30,424 nucleotides of DNA from assembly GCA_959605945.1 (NCBI GenBank), contig CAUHGY010000018.1, positions 1 to 30,424 of the forward strand. The letters run 5' to 3'. This DNA is from an uncultured Clostridia bacterium. GTDB lineage: Bacteria; Bacillota; Clostridia; Christensenellales; Borkfalkiaceae. Under the pieces are notes generated by a model. That model saw nothing but the letters and a program-made list of their open reading frames with translations. It did not search any database and had not been told where the DNA came from. Shown one piece after another: positions 14,548 through 23,353 of this stretch. How positions within the stretch are numbered: position 1 is the first letter of the stretch; every line of letters starts with the position of its first letter. The translations under genes were made by a program, and so were the position numbers.

Positions 14548-15041
14548 AATAATATATTTTTACACTGAATTTTAAAAAAATTCATAAACAGAGAACGATT
14601 AAAATATAAAACCGATTATCCGCGGCGCGTTATCGGGAACGATCGGCCTGACGCGAGGAAAGTATTCGGTTTTTATAATAATCAATTTACGGGGGAATCT
14701 TAACATGGTTATAAGCGGAAAAAGATTGTTGTGAACCGTACGGCGCGATCGCGGCGGGAAACTTATCGGCGGAAACCGGCGTTTTTTTCTTATTTGTACT
14801 GAACGCGGTATTCCCGACGGCGGAAAACCGCGAAACAGTCAGGGAAAAAACTGATTTTCAATTCGGCAAGCAGGTATACGGCAACCGAAAAATTAAACGG
14901 CGGTATTCCGAAAACAAAATATTTCTCGCGCGGCGGGAGAACTTGCAGCGTTTGTTCGGCGGTTGTTTGAATAAGAATTCAGCCGCGCGACGACGCGGAA
15001 TAAAAAAAGTAAAACGAAAATCTCGTTTCGGGTTGATTTTC
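14548..15041 (+). other. Long untranslated leader of the operon
   Basis: Nearly 500 bases lie between the predicted start and the first gene. It holds only a nine-codon frame (MVISGKRLL, 14705-14734) after a good GGGGGAA ribosome site, plus GC-rich short repeats. No known riboswitch was recognised. It may be a regulatory leader or a decayed gene. Confidence 0.4.
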
Positions 15042-18000
15042 ATGAGATTTGAGAATATAATTAAAAATATGAAAAAATTAGTTGTTGCAGATGCAAAATA
15101 TCGTTCCAAACCTTTTTGGGCATGGAACAGTAAACTTGAAAAAGAAGAATTAAAACGGCAGATCGAAATTTTCAAAGAGATGGGTTTCGGCGGGTTTTTT
15201 ATGCACTCGCGCACCGGGCTGGAAACAGAATATATGAGCGACGAATGGTGCGAGCTGGTAAATTACTGTGCTCGCGTCGCAAGCGATCTCGGCATGGAGG
15301 CGTATTTGTATGACGAAGACAGGTACCCGTCGGGGACATGCGGCGGATATGCCGTTGCCGATCCCGACTGTCGCGCCAAATATCTTGCGATTGCGCAGAA
15401 GGACGCAGCCGACTTCGACCCTGACGCCTATGAAAACACGGTTGCGGTTTTTTGCGTTACGGTTGCGGACGGCAGGTTGCTTTCTTATAAAAAATATTCG
15501 GGGGAAACCTCAGGGAGTATCGCAGTTTTTTATACGGGCGTCTGCGAACCGGAAAGCGCATATAACGGCAATTCGTATCTGGACACGCTGAATAAAAAAG
15601 CGGTCGAAAATTTTATCGGGCTGACGCATGAACGCTACAAAGAACTATGCGGGGAAAATTTCGGGAAAAAGATTTTCGGGATTTTTTCTGACGAAGTCAG
15701 CTTCGGAAGTATTTTCAGAGAAGAACTCGAAAAAGATTTCTGGCGGGATACGAGAATACCGTATACAGGCAAGCTCTTCGGCGAATTCGAGAAAAAATAC
15801 GGGTACGATCTTAAAGACCGTCTTCCCGAGCTTTTTTTCGCAAGCGCAGACGGGGGCCCGAAAAAAATCATGTGGCAGTTCGTCGAACTTCTGCAATGCA
15901 TGTTCATAGAAAATTTTGCTAAACCTTATCACGATTGGTGCAAAAAAAACAATCTGAAATTCTGCGGGCATATTTTGCAGGAAGAAACGCTTATAGCTCA
16001 AAGCGTACGAAGCGGCTCGGTGATGCGCTTTTATGAATACATGGATTATCCCGGAGTGGACGTGCTGTGTGAAAACGGCGGCAACGAATGGAAGATAAAG
16101 CAGGCCGTGTCCGTATGCAAGCAGTTGGGAAAAGAACATACGCTCAGCGAATGTTTCGGCGCTACCGGCTGGAGCATGGATTTTGAAAGATATAAGAAAA
16201 TTTTCGATCAGGGTGCCGTTTACGGCATAAATTTCAGAGTTCCGCACTTGTCCTGGTACACGATGGAGGGGCGCGGCAAGAGAGATTATCCGGCAAGCAT
16301 TTCCTTTCAGTCGGGTTGGTATAAAGAGTTTTCTTACTGCGAAGATTACTTTGCGAGAACGGAATATCTGCTTGACCGCGGCAAATACGTTACCGACGTG
16401 TGCGTTCTGTCGCCGGTGGAAAGCGTTTGGTCGCTTTTATATAAAGACGGGGTCACGGGGGAAGCGTCTTTTGTCAGCGCGGCGGACGAGACCATACTTA
16501 AAATCGAAAAAACGTATGCCGATACTTTTTATGCGCTTACCGACTGCGGCGTGGATTTCGATTACGCGGACGAAGATATTCTTATACGCAAGGCGGAAAT
16601 CGTCTGCGACGAAAAAGGCTGCAGGCTTGCAATCGGAAATATGGAATATTATGCCGTCGTCGTTTCCGGCAGCATAACCGTCAGACGGAAAACCCATGAT
16701 ATTTTGTCGTCGTTTGCAGAGCGCGGCGGCACCGTCGTAATCAACGGCGGACTCGAATACATAGATTTCGAAAAGGCAGAAAAAAACGACCGCTTTATTT
16801 ACGCAGACGGCTGCGACGCTCTATGCGAAACGGTGAAAAACAGCGTTAAAACGGTTTTGAATGTTCCGCAAGGGGTCCTGTATAATCTGAGAAAAACGGA
16901 AGACGGATATGTTTTGTTTGCGGTCAACGGAGAAAATAATATCGGCAGCTGCGAAATAGAACTGGGAGAACTTCTCCATGCAGGCGAAGTCGATCTCAGA
17001 ACGGGAGAATTCATAAAAGCGGAATATTCCGTGCGCGAAAATTCCGTAGCCGTGAAAACGGATTTTTCTCCGCGGCGCGAAAGGATGTTTATATTTACTC
17101 AAACTCCGCCCGAAGTCTGCGATAAAAGAAAAAATTCCTTAAAATTGTCGGCGGAAATACCTTTGCTTCTCGACTATACTCTTTCGGAAGAAAACGTTAT
17201 GGTGCTGGACCGCGTATCGTTGGAAGCGGACGGTAAAATTTTCACGGAAAACGAATATGTTCTCACGGCGGACGCACGGCTCCGCAGATTTTTCGGAGTG
17301 AAAGAGCGCGACGAAATGATGATTCAGCCGTGGTTCCGCAATAAATTCGACGGTGAAAAGTATTCGAAAACGCTTGCGGAACTTTCCGTTACGTATTCTT
17401 TTAACGTCGAATCGGCGCCGGAAGAGATGTTTTTATGTCTCGAACAATCGGAATTATACGAAATTTACGTAAACGGCACAAAGATCGCCAAAAACGATAA
17501 GGGATTCTGGATAGACGCCTGTTTCGACAGACTGGCGGTGCCGTCGGGTTTGATTAAGAAAGGGATAAATCACGTCAGACTGAAAGGGAACTTCTCTGAA
17601 AAAAGCAATCTGGAATGCGTTTATCTTCTGGGAAAATTCGGCGTCAGCCGCGACGGAAAAACCATCGGAAAACTTCCGGAAAAGCTGTCTTTCGGAGACG
17701 TGTGCGCGCAGGGGCTTCCGTTTTACAGCGGGAAAATAGTTTATCATACGGGGATAAAAAGCGGAAAATATTCGGTGAAATTCAACGAAAGCAACGGCGC
17801 ATGCCAGCAGGTTTCTTTCGGTTCCGTGACGGAAACGGTGCCTTTCTCGCCTTATGAGACGGCAGAAACCGAGCTTGACGGAGAACTTTGTTTAATAGTT
17901 TCTCTCACGCGCTATAATACTTTCGGGCCGCTGCATAACAAAAACATCAAAGCCGAATGGAACGGACCGTTCAATTATCTCGATATGCACGACGGCAATT

Positions 18001-18068
18001 ATACCGAAGACTTCAATTTTATAAAACAGGGCATTTTGACTAAGCCCGACGTGAAAAAAACAACGTAA
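15042..18068 (+). CDS. GH106-like glycoside hydrolase (alpha-L-rhamnosidase type)
   Basis: A 1008-residue protein. The N-terminal section reads KPFWAWNSKLEKEELKRQIE (24-43), GGFFMHSRTGLETEY (50-64) and YDEDRYPSGTCGG (90-102), followed by HDWCKKNNLKFCGHILQEE and ECFGATGWSMDFERYKKIFDQ. This is the catalytic barrel pattern of PF17132/GH106-like enzymes. The C-terminal half is beta-rich, with an SLEQSELYEIYVNG-like galactose-binding-type segment (about residues 795-820). There is no signal peptide. The open frame extends upstream to 14943, but the TTG there has a ribosome site only three bases away and adds an atypical basic stretch; ATG at 15042 or 15069 fits homologues better, though neither has a clear ribosome site. 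GH106 members remove terminal rhamnose, but many clostridial relatives are untested and the neighbours suggest another deoxy or acidic sugar. First gene of the operon. Confidence 0.75.
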   Translation: MRFENIIKNMKKLVVADAKYRSKPFWAWNSKLEKEELKRQIEIFKEMGFGGFFMHSRTGLETEYMSDEWCELVNYCARVASDLGMEAYLYDEDRYPSGTCGGYAVADPDCRAKYLAIAQKDAADFDPDAYENTVAVFCVTVADGRLLSYKKYSGETSGSIAVFYTGVCEPESAYNGNSYLDTLNKKAVENFIGLTHERYKELCGENFGKKIFGIFSDEVSFGSIFREELEKDFWRDTRIPYTGKLFGEFEKKYGYDLKDRLPELFFASADGGPKKIMWQFVELLQCMFIENFAKPYHDWCKKNNLKFCGHILQEETLIAQSVRSGSVMRFYEYMDYPGVDVLCENGGNEWKIKQAVSVCKQLGKEHTLSECFGATGWSMDFERYKKIFDQGAVYGINFRVPHLSWYTMEGRGKRDYPASISFQSGWYKEFSYCEDYFARTEYLLDRGKYVTDVCVLSPVESVWSLLYKDGVTGEASFVSAADETILKIEKTYADTFYALTDCGVDFDYADEDILIRKAEIVCDEKGCRLAIGNMEYYAVVVSGSITVRRKTHDILSSFAERGGTVVINGGLEYIDFEKAEKNDRFIYADGCDALCETVKNSVKTVLNVPQGVLYNLRKTEDGYVLFAVNGENNIGSCEIELGELLHAGEVDLRTGEFIKAEYSVRENSVAVKTDFSPRRERMFIFTQTPPEVCDKRKNSLKLSAEIPLLLDYTLSEENVMVLDRVSLEADGKIFTENEYVLTADARLRRFFGVKERDEMMIQPWFRNKFDGEKYSKTLAELSVTYSFNVESAPEEMFLCLEQSELYEIYVNGTKIAKNDKGFWIDACFDRLAVPSGLIKKGINHVRLKGNFSEKSNLECVYLLGKFGVSRDGKTIGKLPEKLSFGDVCAQGLPFYSGKIVYHTGIKSGKYSVKFNESNGACQQVSFGSVTETVPFSPYETAETELDGELCLIVSLTRYNTFGPLHNKNIKAEWNGPFNYLDMHDGNYTEDFNFIKQGILTKPDVKKTT

Positions 18069-18139
18069 GCGGCTTTGAAAGATCCGCTTGGAAATCGGCA
18101 TGGTTTTTTGGGGAAATTATAAGGGGCAGAGAGCGATAT

Positions 18140-19222
18140 ATGTTAGGGAAAGTTATAACAACCGTCGATCCGGGTGAAGGTAATCCGAGAAACAGCGAAG
18201 GCGCTTTTTACACGTTCGAAAACGGCAAGTTGATTTTTGTGTATTCCAGGTACAGGGGAGACAGTTTTCACGATAACGCTTCGTGCGATCTCTATAAAAA
18301 AGAATCGTTCGACGGGGGCGAAACTTTTTCCGCGCCGGTCAAGGTTTTTTCCTGCGAAGACTGCGGCGGCTCCAATATAATGAGCGTTTCGCTGATAAAA
18401 CTTAAAAACGGCAGGGCGGGGATGTTTTTCGTCCGTAAAAAAGGCGACAGAAGCAGTACGATAATGCTCAGCGAGAGCGGCGACGGAAACAAATGGACAA
18501 AGCCCCGCAGAATTTTGAACGACGAAGGTTATTTTGTTTTTAACAACGACCGTGCGGTGAGACTGAAAGACGGAAGACTGGTTTTTGCCGTTTCCAGACA
18601 TACCGTCGAAGAGATCAGCACTAAGAACGGCAAGGAAACCGTTTTCGCGCCTGGCGTCGTATACATATACGGTTCGGACGACGACAGGAATTTTTACAGA
18701 TTGTCGCAGGGATATTCTCTGAACAACTGCCCGTCGGGATTGCAGGAACCGCTGATCATTGAACTCGGGAACGGCGCCGTTTACTGTTATGCGAGAACGG
18801 AAAACGGCTGTCAGTACAGAATGAAAGCAAAGGATAAAAGTCTTACGCGGTGGAGCAATCCCGTTAAAACCGTTTTTACGGGACCGTGCGCGCCGTTAAG
18901 TATGAAATATCTGAAAAAAGACCTTTTATTCGCGGTATGGTGCGCTTATCCGCCGATGGAAGACCGCGAAGAATATATGAAAAATTGGGAGATTACTTTT
19001 CTTCGTCCGCGGCTGGTATGCGCCTTCAGCAGAGACGACGGGAAAACTTTTTCGGAACCCGAAGTGATAGAATACGATTTGACAAGGGGATTTTGCTACT
19101 GCGCGATAGAGCCGTCCGGAGACAGCGTGCTTCTTGCGTATTGTTCGGGCGGGATCAAAGAAAAGTGCTGTCTTAACAGAATAACCGTAAGAAAAATAAA
19201 AATAGCGGAAATAGTCGGTTAA
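18140..19222 (+). CDS. BNR/Asp-box sialidase-like protein
   Basis: A 360-residue six-bladed-propeller candidate. Asp-boxes appear at SFDGGETF (about 55-62), SESGDGNKWTKP (about 111-122) and SRDDGKTFSEP (about 298-308). An N-terminal NPRNSEGAF and a downstream NNDRAVRLKDGRLVFAVSRH fit exo-sialidase-like (BNR_2) proteins. The absence of a signal peptide suggests that it acts on imported oligosaccharides in the cytoplasm. The Arg triad and Tyr nucleophile of true sialidases cannot be confirmed by eye, so the substrate could be a related acidic sugar. Ribosome site AGGGGCAGAGAG. It sits 71 bases after the GH106-like gene with no terminator. Confidence 0.65.
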   Translation: MLGKVITTVDPGEGNPRNSEGAFYTFENGKLIFVYSRYRGDSFHDNASCDLYKKESFDGGETFSAPVKVFSCEDCGGSNIMSVSLIKLKNGRAGMFFVRKKGDRSSTIMLSESGDGNKWTKPRRILNDEGYFVFNNDRAVRLKDGRLVFAVSRHTVEEISTKNGKETVFAPGVVYIYGSDDDRNFYRLSQGYSLNNCPSGLQEPLIIELGNGAVYCYARTENGCQYRMKAKDKSLTRWSNPVKTVFTGPCAPLSMKYLKKDLLFAVWCAYPPMEDREEYMKNWEITFLRPRLVCAFSRDDGKTFSEPEVIEYDLTRGFCYCAIEPSGDSVLLAYCSGGIKEKCCLNRITVRKIKIAEIVG

Positions 19223-19290
19223 AAGACGTTTGAAAAAAGATTTCCGAAATATATGAGCGGGCGAAAATAAGCCTATACGGGAAAAAGACA

Positions 19291-20364
19291 ATGATGAAAA
19301 TATTTAAGGGTAAAATCATTTTAAAAGACGGCATCCTCGACGGATATGTCGCAGCGGACGGCGGGAAAATAGTTTACATAGGCGAAAATCGTCCCGAGGT
19401 TAACGCAGATACGGAATATGCGGAGCACGGGTATATAGCGCCGGGGTTTATTGACATACATTGTCATTCGAGCAGGCAGTTCAGCGCGAAGGACAATCCC
19501 GCGGAAGTGGCGGACTTTCACTTAAACCGCGGGGTCACGACGATGCTGCTTACTTTTTACCGCGATATCGGGCATAAGGAACTGTCGGAATGTCTTAAAA
19601 AAACGGCGTCTGCAATGAAAACGAAAAAAAACGTTTACGGAGCGCATCTGGAAGGGCCTTACATAAACGCTTCTCTGGGATACGGAACGGGAGAAAAGCT
19701 GACGCCGGATGAAAAAATATACGGGGAATATATAAAAACCGGCATTGTCAGGCAATGGACGTGTTCGCCCGAAATCGAAGGGACGGAGAAATTCATCGAA
19801 AACATACGTTCCGCCGGGATAGTGCCTGCGATAGGGCACAGCAGAGCGTCTTATCCGCAGGTGAAGGCCGCCTGTGAAAAAGGCGCGAAGATAGCTACGC
19901 ATCTGTTCGACGCCACGGGGTGCGCGGAACCGCCGCTGTATAAAGGTACGGAAAGCGTCAGTTTCAACGAAGCCTGCATGCTTATGGACGATATGTTCTA
20001 CGAAGTTATTCTCGATTCGGAGTGGATCCATGTGAAAAAAGAAAAACTCGATCTGCTTATAAAAACGGTCGGAGAAAACAGGGTGGTTGCCGTCAGCGAC
20101 ATGTCGTGCGCGGGCGCGGCCGACGACGGCAGAGACGTCAACATAGAAAACGGGGATTTATGCGGCACCAAGCTGACAATGGACAGAGTCGCCCGTAACC
20201 TTTTCAGGGCAGGTTACGGGCTTAACCGCATATTTAAATTGACTTCGCTGAACGCGGCGAGGGCGCTCGGACTTGACGATCGCGGCGAAATAGCCGTCGG
20301 CAAAAGAGCGCATTTGATTTATGTGGACGAAAACGCGGGATTCAAGAAGATTCTTTCGTTCTGA
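19291..20364 (+). CDS. NagA-like N-acetylglucosamine-6-phosphate deacetylase
   Basis: An amidohydrolase expected to remove acetate from GlcNAc-6-P or a related N-acyl sugar phosphate in the cytoplasm. The 357-residue protein has PGFIDIHCHS (His57, His59), GAHLEGPYI (Glu121), IGHSRA (His183), ATHLFDATG (His204) and AVSDMSCAG (Asp270), which together give the NagA metal and catalytic set. THLFDAT replaces the usual THLFNAM and SDMSCAG replaces the usual TDAM-type end, so the acyl-sugar specificity may differ from classical NagA. A double ATG (19291, 19294) makes the exact start uncertain by one codon. It lies 68 bases after the sialidase-like gene. No nagB is in the window. Confidence 0.8.
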   Translation: MMKIFKGKIILKDGILDGYVAADGGKIVYIGENRPEVNADTEYAEHGYIAPGFIDIHCHSSRQFSAKDNPAEVADFHLNRGVTTMLLTFYRDIGHKELSECLKKTASAMKTKKNVYGAHLEGPYINASLGYGTGEKLTPDEKIYGEYIKTGIVRQWTCSPEIEGTEKFIENIRSAGIVPAIGHSRASYPQVKAACEKGAKIATHLFDATGCAEPPLYKGTESVSFNEACMLMDDMFYEVILDSEWIHVKKEKLDLLIKTVGENRVVAVSDMSCAGAADDGRDVNIENGDLCGTKLTMDRVARNLFRAGYGLNRIFKLTSLNAARALGLDDRGEIAVGKRAHLIYVDENAGFKKILSF

Positions 20365-20387
20365 TATTTTAAGGAGATTGTGCGAAA

Positions 20388-21752
20388 ATGGGCGATTTTA
20401 AAGTCGGATACGGCTGTGCGGACGTAACTCCGCCGCCGGGCTGTGCAATGCACGGATATTATCTGGAAAGATATGCAAAAGGAGTTCTCGACCCTCTGAC
20501 GGCCAGTGCGACAGTTCTTGCGGCAGGCGGAAAAAAAGCCGTTTTGGTCAGCGTGGATAACGGCGGATTCAAAAAAGAAGTCGCATGGCGTTTCCGCAGT
20601 GCGGTGAGCGACGGCACGGGCATACCCGAAGATTACGTTTTTATTTCAGCAACGCATTCTCATACGGCGCCCACGACGGTATATCCCGAATTTTTTGCAA
20701 CGGACGAATCCGCAATTAACCGCTATATCGATTTTCTGACGGAAAAAATTGTCGAAGCGTCGCAGGCGGCGCTGGAAGATTTAAAGCCCGCCGAAATTGC
20801 TTATGCCGTAGGCAAGGCGCCGGACAGAATAGCTTATATCAGGCGGTACAGGATGAAAGACGGTTCTACCGTGACTTGCCCGCCGATAAACGATCCTGAT
20901 ATAGTTGCCCCCATAGGACAGTTGGATCAGAGAGTGAATTTATTGCGCATTGACAGAGAAGGCGGACACGGCATTGTAATTTTGAATTACGGCCTGCACG
21001 CAGACACCGTAAACGGCGAGCTGATATCGGCGGATTGGCCCGGGTGGACGAGAAAGACGGTGGAAAAAGCGCTTGACGGCGTAAAATGCGTCTGCATCAT
21101 GGGAGCGCAGGGCGATGTCGGAAGCACCAACGTTCACCCTTTGCCAGGAGACATGAACGATACCGAAATCAGTTTCGATAACGAGATGAAAAGCCCCGGC
21201 ATGGCAAGATTTGTCGGACGGGCGCTGGCGGGCACGGTTTTGCAGATTTACGACAAAGCCGCTTATTTCGAAGCAGATAAAATAGAAGCAGTCGGCAAAG
21301 TGCTGAAAGTCAGGGCGAACGTTCCCCTGAAAAGTCAGCTGCCGCTTGCAAAAGAATATAAAAAGCTTTATGAAAGCGGCCGTTCGGATCTTATTCCTTT
21401 CAAAGGAATGCAGCTGACCACGGTTGTGGCGGAGGCCCTGCGGATATGCAACATGGAAAACGGGCCCGAAACGTTTGACTTGCCGATGTCGGGGTTGAAA
21501 ATCGGCAGCATAGCGCTCATAAGCATACCGGGAGAACCGTTTACGGATATCGGGGTCCGCATAAAAGCCGCGGAAAATTGGGATTTGGTTATGCCGTGCG
21601 CGATTACAAACGGTTATGAAGGATATTTCCCCGTGTACTCGGCGTTTGCCGAAGGCGGGTACGAAGCCAAAACTTCACCCTATACGGCAAGCGTTGCGGA
21701 TGAAATTGTAAACTGCGCAAAAGAGATTTTAACCGAACTCGGCAAGAAATAG
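20388..21752 (+). CDS. Neutral/alkaline ceramidase-like metallohydrolase
   Basis: A 454-residue protein with the PF04734-type N-terminal zinc domain. VGYGCADVTPPPGCAMHGY (6-24), ISATHSHTAPT (His90, His92), LNYGLHADTVNG (His204), ISADWPGW and GAQGDVGSTN are the conserved landmarks. The C-terminal immunoglobulin-like domain of secreted ceramidases is missing, since families with it exceed 600 residues, and there is no signal peptide. Many bacterial relatives of this length sit in sugar clusters and are probably amidases of N-acyl sugars rather than lipid enzymes. Here it follows the NagA-like gene by 23 bases with AAGGAG before its ATG, which supports a de-N-acylation role. Family assignment is firm; substrate is inferred. 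Confidence 0.8.
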   Translation: MGDFKVGYGCADVTPPPGCAMHGYYLERYAKGVLDPLTASATVLAAGGKKAVLVSVDNGGFKKEVAWRFRSAVSDGTGIPEDYVFISATHSHTAPTTVYPEFFATDESAINRYIDFLTEKIVEASQAALEDLKPAEIAYAVGKAPDRIAYIRRYRMKDGSTVTCPPINDPDIVAPIGQLDQRVNLLRIDREGGHGIVILNYGLHADTVNGELISADWPGWTRKTVEKALDGVKCVCIMGAQGDVGSTNVHPLPGDMNDTEISFDNEMKSPGMARFVGRALAGTVLQIYDKAAYFEADKIEAVGKVLKVRANVPLKSQLPLAKEYKKLYESGRSDLIPFKGMQLTTVVAEALRICNMENGPETFDLPMSGLKIGSIALISIPGEPFTDIGVRIKAAENWDLVMPCAITNGYEGYFPVYSAFAEGGYEAKTSPYTASVADEIVNCAKEILTELGKK

Positions 21753-21817
21753 CTGCGAGAAAAGCGGATAAGTAAAAAATCTCCGCCGCAGCAGGCATAT
21801 GAAAAGAGGAGAAGTTT

Positions 21818-22783
21818 ATGACGGATAATTATCAGGATAGCGATACCGGGTTTATTTTAACCGATTATCATTTGTTTTCCGCTTCGTTTGTATTGGGGAA
21901 CACCCAGTTTGACGCGTTTTGCGACTGTACGTTTGTCGATAACTCGAAAAACGGGATGGGGGGGGGTGCACTGCTCAGACAGATACAAGATAAAGAAATA
22001 AATATGAAAAAGGGTTTTCACAACCACCCCCACTGTGAAATCATACTGGTGCTTAAAGGACCGATATTGATGCAGACGGAAGAAAATAAAAGTCAGCTCG
22101 GCGATAATTCAATATGTTTTTTTCCGCAAAAATACATGCATGTTTTAAGACTTTCTTCGGGATGCAGATATTATTCCATAAGTTTTACATTTAAAAAGAC
22201 AGCTGAAAAAAACAGATTTTTGAATACCTTCGATAAGTTTGACGAAATATTCGGAAAACATGCCGAACTTCACGATCAGCCGAAACTGATAAACATCGCG
22301 CTGGAAATGCAATCTTATATATCGACGGCGACGGAGTTTTCTTATTTCATCACAGAATCTCTTTTGAGACTGCTGATATTGCAGCTGTATGAAAATATGG
22401 CGGGAAAATCATACAAAGCAGACCGGCGCGAAAATGTGCCGGTAATAGCAAACATGACGCACAGGATAAATCAGCGCATAAACAATATAGATTCGAATAT
22501 CAAACTGAAAGATATCGCAGACGAGTTGTTTATCTCCAAACGTCAGCTTTCGCGCATAATAAAAAAGCAGTATGGAGTTTCTTTTTCGGAAAGGAAGATG
22601 CAGCTGCGGATAGAAAACGCAAAACTTCTTTTGAAAAACACCGAGTTGTCTATCGAAAAGATAGCGGAACGCTGTTCGTTTTACGACGCGGGAACTTTTA
22701 TCAAGAAATTTACGGTCTGCACGGGAACTTCTCCGAAACAGTACAGAAAAAAATTCCTTGCCGGACGGGACGGCAAAGAATAA
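21818..22783 (+). CDS. AraC-family transcriptional regulator
   Basis: A 321-residue DNA-binding protein, probably the sensor-activator of this operon. The N-terminal half (about 60-165) looks like a cupin sensor: FHNHPHCEIILVLKGPILMQ and NSICFFPQKYMHVL. The C-terminus (about 210-315) has two helix-turn-helices: IKLKDIADELFISKRQLSRI and LSIEKIAERCSFYDAGTFIKKF, then the signature TGTSPKQYRKKF. Ribosome site GAGGAG. It is transcribed with the enzymes, so feedback is likely. The coding sequence contains nine consecutive G (21958-21966, residues 47-50), where a one-base slip would abolish the protein. Confidence 0.93.
   Translation: MTDNYQDSDTGFILTDYHLFSASFVLGNTQFDAFCDCTFVDNSKNGMGGGALLRQIQDKEINMKKGFHNHPHCEIILVLKGPILMQTEENKSQLGDNSICFFPQKYMHVLRLSSGCRYYSISFTFKKTAEKNRFLNTFDKFDEIFGKHAELHDQPKLINIALEMQSYISTATEFSYFITESLLRLLILQLYENMAGKSYKADRRENVPVIANMTHRINQRINNIDSNIKLKDIADELFISKRQLSRIIKKQYGVSFSERKMQLRIENAKLLLKNTELSIEKIAERCSFYDAGTFIKKFTVCTGTSPKQYRKKFLAGRDGKE
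21958..21966 (+). repeat. G9 homopolymer in the regulator gene
   Basis: Nine G in a row within codons 47-50 (Met-Gly-Gly-Gly) of the AraC-type gene. Such tracts are prone to replication slippage and act as phase-variable switches in several bacteria. Confidence 0.9.
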
Positions 22784-22790
22784 ATACGGC

Positions 22791-22811
22791 GGTAATCACG
22801 GTAACATTACC
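22791..22811. promoter_or_regulatory. Inverted repeat between the regulator and the next gene
   Basis: GGTAAT (22791-22796) and ATTACC (22806-22811), with a third GGTAA copy inside (22800-22804), lie in the 81-base gap after the AraC-type gene. It could be an operator or an mRNA-processing hairpin; no T-run follows directly. Confidence 0.35.
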
Positions 22812-22864
22812 CCGTCAAATTTAAAAATTATTTTTTCGCCAAAGGAGCAAAAGGTAAATTTATC

Positions 22865-23338
22865 ATGAAAGAAAAAGAACACTTGAAGATTGAAAGAAAA
22901 GCCCAAGACAACAAGTATCTTCACAGAGATTTTCATATTACGGCGGATATCGGAATAGCGTATGTAGGGGAGCTTTTCGGCGATGAAGGCGTAAAAGAAT
23001 ATCTTACGCAATACGCAAAAAGCGCACATAAACTGCTTGCCGAAGAAGTAAAAAAGGACGGGATATATGCGCTTCGCGGGTATTTTGAAAATATCTATCT
23101 TGCCGAGGAACGCCCCGAATATATTTCTGCAGAAGCCGATGAAAATTCTCTTCGGATTCGTATATCACGGTGCCCTGCGATAGAGTTCATGAAAGAAAAC
23201 GGGCATCAGCCGTCGAAGTGGTACGGGCAAACGGTAACTACGGTCTATCCCGTTCTTGCGGAGATGTGCGGACTGAAATTTGAATTGAAACGTTACGACG
23301 ACCAGACCGGCGCGGCGGAATTTTTGTTTAAAAAATAA
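22865..23338 (+). CDS. ATC-hydrolase-like small protein (PF14196 type)
   Basis: A 157-residue cytoplasmic protein. The C-terminal half reads IRISRCPAIEFMKENG (98-113, Cys103-Pro104), then TTVYPVLAEMCGLKFELKRY and ends with a hydrophobic strand (TGAAEFLFKK). The conserved 'CP...E ... D.gaA.F.F' pattern resembles the family named L-2-amino-thiazoline-4-carboxylic acid hydrolase, most members of which have no tested function. Ribosome site AAAGGAG, a little far from the ATG. It is followed after 15 bases by another small Cys-containing protein; the two probably work together. The link to glycan breakdown is by operon position only. Confidence 0.5.
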   Translation: MKEKEHLKIERKAQDNKYLHRDFHITADIGIAYVGELFGDEGVKEYLTQYAKSAHKLLAEEVKKDGIYALRGYFENIYLAEERPEYISAEADENSLRIRISRCPAIEFMKENGHQPSKWYGQTVTTVYPVLAEMCGLKFELKRYDDQTGAAEFLFKK

Positions 23339-23353
23339 CAGGAGAAAATTATC

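Noticed and set aside
14943..15041. Upstream TTG start extending the GH106-like protein by 33 residues
   Set aside because: The ribosome site is only three bases from the TTG and the added segment is a basic stretch unlike the family N-terminus.
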